In this document: positions 12,742 to 24,700 of the stretch, piece after piece
How the letters are laid out: the number at the start of each line of letters is the position of its first letter
How positions within the stretch are numbered: position 1 is the first letter of the stretch
DNA from: Amyelois transitella
Taxonomy: Eukaryota > Arthropoda > Insecta > Lepidoptera > Pyralidae
DNA: 64,000 nucleotides
Reading direction: 5' to 3'
Assembly (NCBI RefSeq): GCF_032362555.1
Contig: NC_083519.1
Span: 1,319,501-1,383,500 of the forward strand
The notes under the pieces: model-generated
What the model was told of the DNA's origin: nothing
What the model saw: the letters and a program-made list of their open reading frames with translations, nothing else
Databases searched by the model: none
Position numbers and translations under genes: made by a program

Positions 12742-15700
12742 CTGCAGGAACAAAATACACGTAGATCATTTGTGATCACCAGGAGAACATAATAACTTAA
12801 GTGTTTTCATGTCAAAAGTATAGAAAAGTAAGTAGTAAATGGAGTAAACACTCTCACGGTTATAAAAGATACATCACTTCCCTGCAGAATCCCGGTGGGC
12901 ATTTACAGGCATTACAAGGATCGTAGTTATAAGCGGTACCCGGGCACCTCTCCAGAGATAATGACGCTAAGAGGAGTAACGCCAGGAGAATGATCACAAA
13001 AACTTTCAAGTAAATTGGGCCATTTCGAAAGTTCATATGGACAACAAAACATAATACTCGTGACGTTTAATCATTTGAAAAGTGAAATTTGAAAACACCA
13101 TGAAATTCACTTACTACATTATCCTCGCTTTCCTTAACGGTTTTTTCTATAACAGCTTGTTGTTCTAACAGTTTGAACAAAGTTGATGCTTCGGGGTCGT
13201 TAAGTTGACGCAGAACTGATTCGAGACTCGGGAACGCTGCGTCACTGCGTTGAAAAATACTATTAAAATGACAGAAATAATAACAATTTTATTTTAATTT
13301 GGGTGCACAAACTTGCGCATACGCACTTTGCTGTCTAGGTAGGTGTAATCAAATAGTTTTTCTGGTAGCATTCAACTTAATTTACTTAATGAAGGGGAAA
13401 TTCAATGTAGTCGGTCAAATAACGACAAGTTGCTTCTGACAAGACAGGGCTGCGAAAGTGGTGGGGCTCCAGCATGGGCCCGGAGTCGGGCTCCACCAAG
13501 TGCTTTCAGCTTCTTAGTACCAGGCTCACATGAGCTGAGTGGGAGTAGTAGTAAGAAATTACTGCGTTGTCAAAGCAGCGGCGTTTCAGAACACGAGGCA
13601 AGGAAAGAACCGGCCCTTGGTTGGCAGGCGCGCATGAGTCTGTAGAAGGTTGTAGTAGTGACAAGCTGTATGCATACGGGTATTTCCTCTCGCATAGCCT
13701 GAGCTACGTCCTTCCGTCTTCATAGTACTAGGCTCGCATGAGCTAAGAAGAGTACAGAGTGTAGTTACAGTCTACAAACTAGGCCCCCGAGAGCCTCAAC
13801 CGAAGCAGTAACAGACTCGCTTTGCGAAAGTGGCGTCGACTCTTATACACAAGGCTGGTCTGCGTATTGGGCCCCGGCAGAAAATACTAGGTTTGCATAA
13901 GTAGGAAGGAGATTAAAGTAGCGACAGACAATAAGCATTGTGGTTTTTCTTCTATTGGGCTGGAGGCCTGAGCTGTGACCATCCGCTTTCGACATATATA
14001 TACCAGGTGCGCATGAGCTGGGAAGAGCTTAACCCCACATTATACGCCATAACTGGACTACCAACTCCCGGTGTCTCGATACTAGGCTTGCATAAGTCAA
14101 GAAGAGTAATAGTTTGTATATAATATAATTACAGTGCTGCAGGCGCGGCTGGTAGCGGCCTACAAACCGGGCGCGGTCTGGGCGGGGGCTCCGAAATGGG
14201 CACTGGGCGGGGACACGCGGCGCCGCCTCGGGCTGCGCTGCGGGCCGCGCCGCGGCTGCTCAGCGACCACGCGAAGCGGCCCCAGCCGCAGCGGATGATC
14301 ACTGTCATAAATAAATTATTTATTGTGTGCATTTTTGACATGGTGTTGACATAATTTGTACAGTGTGTACATATTTTATTTTATCTTTATTTATTTGACG
14401 AAATATTCGTATTGAAATAACTAGTTCTACATTCATTCATGTTTTTTAATGTAGACAATGTGCATTCGTCCATGATTTAGATTTAAGAGATCTATATTTC
14501 TATATTGACGTCCGATGAAAATGCTGCAGTGTAGTTTGTTCCGCCGCTTTTTCTACACATGCGCTTTGGAAGCGGTAGTAGTTATAATTAGATTTAAGTG
14601 ATGTGACGTCAATAAATGATACCTTGTATCCAATTTTGAAAATAAATCTATTCTATTCTATTAATCAATACTAACGAAGACTATGGTAGTGGTGCGACAT
14701 TTCAGCGTCTTTCTTAATGACGTTCTTTTTGATAATTTAAACTGATTGGCCTCTAACCTAAGACCTAACCTTGACTATACAAAATTGACAACATTTTGAC
14801 CGACCCACAAAACCTGACCAGTTCGAATAGATTGTAACGTGCAAACTCACCAATTAAAGTAGGCTGTGGCTCCTGGCTATTAGCTAAAGGTTCTTCCAGT
14901 AATGACAGGAGGATGTTGCCATCAGCCACGAAGTGCCTCAAACGGCCGTGACCCAAAGCAGCCAGCCAGCGCTCGTCCAGTCGGCACCAACCACTGCCGC
15001 CGGTCACACCGATCCCCGTCTGACGTCACAAATTATCAATTTATACAACATTGCTAAGTGATCATTAAACTTTATTGGTTGAAAACGTATAGAGCGTAGG
15101 AAGCTAAATTTGGCATGTTCCTAAGAAAGCGTGGAGGGAAGAACATAAAGATTTCCTCGAAATTCTCACTGAACTTTTTATTTTACAGGGCGGAGCTGCA
15201 AAAATCTTTGTTGATACTAATGAACGATGCGTGTGGTGCGTTTCAAAAGAACACAAAAGTTTGACTTGCTACCAAGAATCTAACCTTAAAACGCAACATG
15301 ATATTATGTATTTCATTTTTTATATTTCATAATAAAAATGGCGACAACTTACTTGTTCTAAAATAAGCATCAGCAGTGATTCGGCCGCATCCCGTACTCG
15401 CATGGAGACTGGTTTCAATTCCTTTTCATCCTTCATCTTTGGAGGCTCACCTGGTTTTCCTTCGGGAAGCAAAGATATGGTCTTCATTAAAACATTTGCG
15501 GAATATAATGTCCCAAGAGGAGTAAAAGATCAACAAACTAATTTGATTGTTATTCGACAGCTGGATAAAACAGAGAAATAAATGAACAAAATTGCATAAG
15601 ATTGTACCATCCATGTACTAGGCTACCATAAATTCGAAGGAGGCAAATTTACCTGAGTTACTTTTAGTTCCAGAGATGCCCAGTTCAACGACCTCCATAA

Positions 15701-18700
15701 GCGTTGCCAGACAATCTTGATCAGCCAGTAAGGCCGGACAAAGCCAGGAGGCTAAGCAAGCGTAGGCGGCGACCACACAGGAGTGGAGGTCCCGGGAATG
15801 AGCTTGGGGAGGCCGGCCGCACTGTACGCTGATGTAGTCGCAGATCCAACGCACGGCGCGCTTGCGCTCGATCGCTTCTGTATTTCAATTAAATGAACAT
15901 ACATTTTCAAACTTGAAGAAGAGTAAACAAGAAAACATTAAGATATGAAAATAAATATTTATTTGTAATGTTTTTTTAATTATGTCAGCGAAAACTTACC
16001 AATAACGAATTCTAGACAGCATGTAATTAAAAACATAATTATTGTATTTCCGAAGTACCAGGAAACTATAAGTTCGACAGAGATATTATACTAGCAACTG
16101 ACCTGGCTTGGTGGAGTGTAACTGTGCTAGTCCTGATAATAGGTCAAGCGCTGCAAGCGAGACCTGCAAGTCTGCTTTCCATGAGGAAATAAGGCGGTGG
16201 CACACCAAGTATGTTGCACGAACCACTAGCGCCGCGCCTGGAAATTTTACAATTTTGAATCTTATTAGTATCATAAAATAAAAAATACAGACAAAGAAAA
16301 CACATTCAGAAATGTAGACCTTTAGGAGCTGTGATTGTAACACTTTTCTGATTAAACACAAAGTACCTACAGACGGATTAAAAAGACATTCGAACATATC
16401 AATCATAGTGCAAAAATATTAATACATAAACTTGCACAGTGATAAGTGAAATGAAAAAATGGAATTTCTGAAATAAATTTTGCAAGCAATAACATAAATC
16501 ACAAAGCATTATATAATGATGCTCGGTTTATTCTAACTTAAGATTAAACCAAATATTTATACTCGTAATATCCGTATATTTCTCTCATTCCTTGAAATAT
16601 TTTGGCTAATTTGAAAAGAGAATATTTTCTTTTTATTTGTTTTTCGAATACAATCGAACATCATTTTCAGGTGCATGCAAACAAAATGGAGTTTACCGAA
16701 CAGCGGCGAATTAGGGTCAAGCTCCCTAACGTCGGCGGCGAAGTCTTCCAGCGAAGTATGACTCTCACTGCCCGTAGCACTGCTTTCCGACCGGGCTATA
16801 ACACCCCCCATTATTTTATAAACTCGATATTATATTAATTGATTACCCGTCACCGCCATATACTATGTATTTGAAAGCGTTCAGTTCATCATTGCAATCT
16901 CTGTAGTGTTACCAGTTCTTGATTTTCTTTATATAAAGGAGTCCATGAATACTGTCTAAAGGAAAAGTTTTTTGATCAAGGCATGTGAAAAAGCAAAAAA
17001 AAAACGTAGCGTGTGATGCTTTTTGTGTAATACAAAATGTCTGGTGTCGTAGCGTGTATGTACTTTATTTAGTGAATTTTCTTTTCGAATGTTCGTGGCA
17101 ATATAGTGCTAAGTATATGTACATGGTGTGTATCATTAGTCAATGAACACACTTTCGATACGATGCGACGTAAGGGGAATCAAAAGATAGTTCTAAAATA
17201 AAATTTAGGGCACTGTTTTGCCGTGTTAGTCAGACATGACAATAGACATAGCTATATAACGTCCATACATAATGTATGAACGCTATACAGCGTTCACGGC
17301 ATTTTCATGCCAAACCATTAGATCATGGAACGTTTCGAGTCACAAGTGTGTTCAGATCTTTACTGAATCGATCAAAAAATTATAACAATACAAAGTCTTG
17401 TGATTTCCGGCAGAGTAGATCAAAGCCACTCTATTCCATAGAAGGCATTAAAGTATATAATCTTAAAATATAGTGCATCAAAAATTAACAGGCAGCCGAT
17501 AGCCAATTTGCAATTTTCATTATAAGATGTTACCTTAACGCTGGTTAAAGGTAACATATTATAATGCAATTGGGATTAGTTTCGTAACATTGGCATTCTC
17601 ATATTGGTATATAACTAAAATTAACGATTTAGTTTTGACGCTATTGGCTGACAAAGTGAGATTCTGTTAGTAAAATAGTCATAATTTGGACGGCTCGCGT
17701 ACGCCAAAAAATAAATTCAATTAGTCGCCGGTTTACTGACAAACACAAAAATAAAAACTTAAAGATCCACAATAAACGCTATGCTTTGCAACGCCGATGA
17801 AAGACAAACTTCATACATAACGTTACACCAATCCGTACGCGTCTGATGCCGAGAAACATCAATACAGATCAGGGAACTCACCTTTGAATTCGGAATTGCT
17901 CGCCGCAGAGCCCATATGCGTCGCGTTGTGTCTCACACAGAGATAGAGAGCGGACAGAAGCGGCACGGCCAGAGAGTCAGACCACTCCACTTGTACCGCC
18001 GACACGCACGTTAGCGATAGCTTGCCGCGCATCAGAGAGCACAGCGTCGTCGAAGAGCTGGAACATTATGGCCAGTATTGTCTATGTCTGCCTTACACAA
18101 AGATAGAGAGGGTATAGAAGTGGCATAGCCAGAAAGTCTGACCACTCCACTTGCACCGCCGACATACAGGTCAGCGATAGCTTGCCGCGCATCAGAGAGC
18201 ACAGCGTGGTCGTAAAGCTGAAACATTATGATCAGTATTGTCTATGTCTGCCTTACACATAGATAAAGAGCGTATAGAAGCGGCATAGCCAGAAAGTCCG
18301 ACCACTCCACTTGCAAAAGACGTAGCAGGAATACATAGACACTTAAGACTAGAGAGTGTCCCAACCAGCAACAGCGTCTTTCCAGCTGAGGCCTCGCAAA
18401 CTATCGGCTCTGTCCACCCCGTAAGACACAAAGACACGAAACAACACTCACTACTCGTTGCACCCGGGAAACTCTGGCACCGGCAGCGATTTATAATGGT
18501 AGGGGAACGCGAGCAGAGACAACAGAGCGCTAATGGCCGCCTTGCGGAGTTCCCTCTTGTCTATGGTCCCGCACTCCAGGCGAGGCTCGCGCTCAGACAG
18601 CACGCGGTCCAGTGCTGTGATGTAGTCTGGCACTAGGACCAACACGCCGTCCAGGTCCAGACTGAAAGAGAAAATACAAGGTTTATGAGTACACGCTAAG

Positions 18701-21700
18701 GGCCGATTCTCCCCTATTATAAATGCAAAAGTGAGTTTATTTGTTTCTTACAAAAGTACGGATGTTTACTGAAATAATCTTTATGTAACATCAAGTATTT
18801 ATAATTAAGAGTCTGGAAAAGAACATTGATTTTCAACCCGGCAAAAACTATTGATCCCGTGGGATAAGCGAAACCCAATATTCTTTTTTAGGTGGCGCTA
18901 AATTCGTCGGTAATTGTTAGATGGCGCTGGTTTCGTCGCTTTTTTGTTCGATGGCGTTAAATTTGTCGCTTTTTGTTACAGAAACTGTATAAGCTAAATA
19001 ACATATAATCACGTCTATATATATCTGTGGGGTACATAAAACCAACAGTCTTCAAAAGACTGAAAAAACCACAATCAGTTGTTTAGCTTTATAATAGAAT
19101 TGAGATTGAAATTGAGACAGGTTGCCAACCCATCTCCTAAAAAAAGAATCCCAAAATTAGACGCCAATAACAACATCCATATCAAAGAAAAAGAGTGGTC
19201 CTATTCTTTCAATCGGACAAGAGCAACGTAAAACAAAATGAGGAATCACTAGGGGCGCAGTCACCGGAAGAGGTCGGGCGCGTTCAGCAGCACGCTGGCG
19301 GCGGTGGCGGGGTCGCGCAGCCCGCCGCGCAGCGCCGCCACGCAGCGCGCCACGTACGGCGCCAGCACGGGCTCCCGCCGCGGGCACGAGCACAGCACGC
19401 GGCAGATCGTGCCCAGGGCTTCGGCGCGACCTGTGCAACGTAGTAATTTTAAGAGACTCCTGTACAGTCGCCTGCAGGAAAATAATAACTAGGGATGGTG
19501 ATTGCAACGTTATTACGAACATTCGTGTACAGTGGCTTGCAGGAAAATAATAACTAGGGACGGTGGTTGCAACGTTATTACGAACATTCGTGTAGGTACT
19601 GTTGTCTGCAGAAAATCAGAACTAGGAACGGTGGTTTTGGTTTGTGATAAAAACCCGATTGCTTAAAAACAAATTAAAATAAAAGAAAATTAAAAAAGAA
19701 AAAAACAAGGTTAGTACTTTGGTGTGTATGAAGTACTACTCTATAATTGCACAATTGAAATAGTTTTTTAATCCACATATAAACACATAAAAACCTCATG
19801 ATTTCAAAAGCAGAATATAAGTATCACAATCGGGACCGATTGGCGAACCGATTGGGTTTCTACAATGCCATATAGGAATAAACATACATACAGGTTTTCT
19901 TCGTTCTCCTTAAGCGCTTTTTTCCACTGAACATTATATTCAGTTTAGCCACAAAAGCAGTGTTCCATTTTCAAAACTTCAAAAAACAATGCATTTATTC
20001 TTCGTTTTATAATTTTATCTTGAGATGACTCTTACCAAATATAAAATTCCAAATTCAAATCGTATTCGATATTTCTAGTATAAAAAATCTTACCTGGTTG
20101 ATAAGCCAGCATGTTCAATTTGTACGTAGCATCAGACAGCGAAGGCGGTGGCGGAGTGCCGTCAGTACGGGCTGGAAAGAAACATTTGAATCGTATTTCT
20201 TTTTTCTTTACGGGGAATAAAAAAGGTGTTAATACATTTTCTAAGCGGGTCTAACGCTCAGCCATCAACCATGAAACTAAGAATAAACCTGTATCTTGAT
20301 TGGTAGAAGGCATCAAGGAAGATCCAGTAAGATGTAATGAAGTTTATTAGTAAATAAAGAAGTAAATAAAGGAAAAAAGAACACAAATAAAACATTCTGA
20401 ATTAAGAATTGGTTTTGCCGAATACCTTATTTACGCATTTCATATAAAACATAATTTTCGCCAAAGAACATGAGACAAAATAATATAGGTACTTACTGGG
20501 TGCTACGACGGGTGCCGTGCCCAAGAGAGCCGCTTCGAAGAGCCATTCTCCGAACAAGTGGAATATCGAGTTGACGCGCGGGCGCAGAGGAGCCAGTGGC
20601 GGCTTTTCAGTGTCCACCACTGAATACAAATACAAATTATTTACAAAAAAAAAAAAAGGATAAATTGAAAACAGAACAAATATTTTTCAGAGCCGGGAAT
20701 CGAATCCAGGATCAACGAAGTGGCGGTAGGATTTAACCACTGCGCCACGATGGTCGTCTTATGGCACATGACAACACATTATATGGAGATATTGTGTTAT
20801 CACCAACTACCTATGTTTTAAAAATAAATAATAGTATATTTCATACATGTTACCTTGAGAGGAAATAGAATTGGGCGGCGTGGTAGGCGCCACGCTGGGC
20901 GGCCGACTGCTCGTCAACCCAATGAGAGACGTGCGGGGAGTACCTACAATGTATCAATATTATTTTAATATTATTCCTTGATAATTCGTTATTAGCAAGC
21001 GTGAACGTGGCCTTTAAGTTTTTCAGGACTCTGTTTACCCCGTTGGCTCTGTCTACCCCGCAAGGGATATAGACGTGACTACATGTATGTATATAATCGT
21101 GAGAAAATAACAGTTTATTAATGCAATGGTTGGAAGTACCTTTGAGGCCAACAGCTGAAATTGCAATTGTAAAAACGCTATGACTAATAAGGAATTATAT
21201 TTATTAACCTTAATATTTAAATAATATATTTATTTACAAACGAAAGTAAACTATTGATACCGGCAGATTACCAAACTGCCCTTTCTCCAAGTAAACTACA
21301 AAATCCATTGCAACAATAAATATACACATCAAACTAAAACAGTGCCCACAACCCTTTAATTTACCCAAAAACACGTGTCACCCAAGCAGGCAGTAAAGAT
21401 AAAAATATTTATCATATATAAAAACATATGAACCAAACACACAGATTGAGACTCAAGTTATCTTGCGACTGCGTTATGAAATTCTTTATCTGTAGTAGTG
21501 GTGAGTGGTAGGGGTATTTTTTCTGGAGTCTGAAACTCTCTAACGGTCGTTTAGGGCCAATCAGAGAAAGTTTCTCATCGGGTATCACAGACAAGCGCAC
21601 TACCGCTGCGCCACAGATGCCGTCATAGGCCGCGTCTTTTGTCGATTACAATAAGACTCACTCGTACATATATATCTTTTCTTTTTAATATCCCAAACCC

Positions 21701-24700
21701 AGTACATAACTAAGATTATATCTTAATTATTATGTACACAAGCCAATGCCTTTCTTTACATTTTCCTGTCGTGGGCTTGCTGGAAGAAATTTCTCTAGAA
21801 ATAAGTAGTAAATTTCTCTTTATTTTAAGTTCTATTCTTATATTTTTCCTGATGAAAGCACATAAATGTATAAATAAATAAATTTAAAAAAAAATATGTT
21901 GTGATTAAAAAATAAAGTATTTATTATGTATTTATAACGATATACCCTTCTCCTGCTTGTCCCTCGGGCGCGCCGCGCTGACGCTGAACGACTTGGCGAG
22001 GCGGCGGTGCTGCGGCGGCGTGTCGTCCGCCGCGCCCGCGCCGCGCGCCGCCGCCCACTCCGCGCCGCGCCCTGCCCGGCACCGAACCCGCACACCGTGC
22101 TTTATACTATACTATACTGAGGCTCTTGGAATTGGACTTAAACTACACTTTGTTGATCAAATGTCAGAACTGTTAGTGGCGTTTGAAGGTTTTATCAGTT
22201 TAATGTTTTACTACGATCGTTTAAGTCCAAACCAATATTATCAATGTGGTTCAACGCTTGTGGTAGGTGCATTAAGATACGAAGTCGACTATCGTTTAGT
22301 ACACGTAGTCATGTATATTTTAAAATCATAATTAAAAGATATATATTTGTTAAAAGATACCGTAAACAATAATGTCATAACCTACCACAAACGATGAAAT
22401 TCAATATCTGCCGTAGGAAAAAAGAACGATGTGAGAAGTATAAGAATAGTTTGAAAATAGAATGATTCAAAACTGTGCACGAACAAGAAATATCATACAA
22501 ACGTCATCGGTCAAGTTTTTCTAGCATAAATGAAAGGAATATTGTATTCCATTTATATAACAAATAATCTCTCGCAATACTCTAATTAGCCACTTCTCGT
22601 TTGAAGCTTCTCGACATATTAAAATAACTTGAATGTTTTCGATTTGCATTGTATGACATTTAACTTGATTTCCTGCACATTTAAGAGTCCATAAAAACGT
22701 ATGCTCTAAAGCATTCCAACAGATTCATCAATGCTTTTTTATAATCACGACGTAATGGCTCTCATACTGTAACTGACAATAACAAGAAAAAATTTTGAAA
22801 TCAAAGAAAGTGATCTAAATAAAAAAATAAAAAGATTTTCTATTTTTACAAACTAGAATTTAAAATTTTAAGTGAAAGTTGTCTACGTTGTGAAGTTCGT
22901 CAATGTTTAAGTGAAATCAGCAGAGCATACATTTATATAAAGTAGAAGTATATGTTTCTTCTCAATAAACAAAACAGAAAAAGAAATAAATCAGAAAAAA
23001 ACTAAGAGAAATAAAAAACACCACCTTTTTTTTTACTTTTTTTGCTGACCGTCCAAATTAATGATGTCAAAAGCTGTGAAATTTTGTGCGAATTAAGTCT
23101 TAAGGATCACTTCACACCAAGGATCTTATAGCCAAAATGGAGAAAATAACCTTTAAATTTCTTACCCTTCTATGTCTGTCTCTTTAGTATGACACAAATT
23201 AAAATGAGATGGAGGAATACTAAAAGTTCTGTCTTTTTCTAGCTGACCTTATTTGAAAGAGATGGAAGGAAAAGTTTTTCATTAACGTCATATTTTGTTT
23301 GAGTTGCTTTTCCACGGAAATTATTTTTATATGGTTGTATCATTTCGTATAGTTAGATAAGATTAAATATCCTCTCGGGCTCGGTGTGAACTGACTAAAT
23401 GTTTAAAAACTTCCAGCTGCCTACTACTTCTTAGAGCTACCACGAGAAAGAGTATCTAATAAGCCACTTAAATAGTAACAGGAAAAGAAAGAAAATAAAC
23501 CTAAGTCTGTTGTACTTACATAATATATAATATACAATGTACTTATACTTAAAAGCGTTCGTGAATCATACAAGATACAGTGCGTTTAATTTAATTGCAA
23601 CTTATAAATTCTTCTCCAAGTGCAAATGCTTCAAAATTTACAATAATATCAATGCGGACGGTTAGCGAAACCTGTACCGTGTAAAGAACGTGGGGTACCC
23701 ATGATAGAAAGAGAAAAAAAACTCAAACATAATTTACACAAATGTATCAAAGTAAGCTTAAACGTCCCAAAATAAACATCAAATCAAAACATCTGATGCA
23801 TAATGTTTTCAAAATACAGTCAACAGTACATCAATCTACCCAAGTTCACTGCAAATGTCATAGAGTTTTATGCGGGGTAACTCCATATGCAGTTGACTGC
23901 GCCATTAAAGAAGAAAAGTAACTGACCAGACAAAAAAAAAGGTTGGGTACTCACCTAGAAAAGCGTCGACGTGAGCGGCGATTCCCTTCATGGCCTTGTG
24001 GAAGATGGCGGGAAGAGCTGCCAAGCAAGGGTGTTGACTAGGATCGCGAGCGCCCTCTTCTGACGTTATTGAATACTAGCAAAGTAAAAAAGAAAAATAA
24101 AGTTGTTTGTAGGTAAGACAAATAAAGCCTATATAAATAATACTTGTGGAATATGATGAGGGCGACACAGCCTACAGGGTGGATGATGCAGGATATCACC
24201 GCTTCGCCACTCATGTTTGCCTGGTACTTTTGGGCCTGGCTGAAATGGCCTCTTCACCACTCGTGAAAATAAGAGGTCTGACTAAATTCTCCACTACTAC
24301 ATTACCAGTGGTATTTTGAATGCGGTACCATTTTTTTCTCCACTGCCTCTGAACTCATGTGTGCCTGGTACTTTTCCGAAGATAAGTCCGGGGTATGGCT
24401 CATAAGATGAAGGCCCACATGATTTCTTGCCAATGGTGTGCAGGATGCGGTACCGACTTTGTATAACCACTTTGGCACTCCTGTTTCCCTGGTACTTTAA
24501 CTCACATTATATACATTTTTTATTCAATATTAGCAACATTAATATTACCTGTAAGGAAGTCTGGGGTCTGGCTGATAAGATAAGGACGGCACAAGTCCAA
24601 AGGCTTTCCGATAAGTAAGTAGGATACAGTACCAACTTTGCATCGCCGTCTCAGCGCTCATGTTCGCCTGGTAATTTCACATTATGTACCTGTAGGAAGT

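Noticed and set aside
13430..13645. 71-residue plus-strand frame
   Set aside because: Lies inside the degenerate exon-19 array and has no family resemblance.
18093..18212. Copy 2 of RALGAPB exon 13 as a mutually exclusive exon
   Set aside because: Its donor phase does not match the next exon, and it lacks the last ~60 nt of the real exon.
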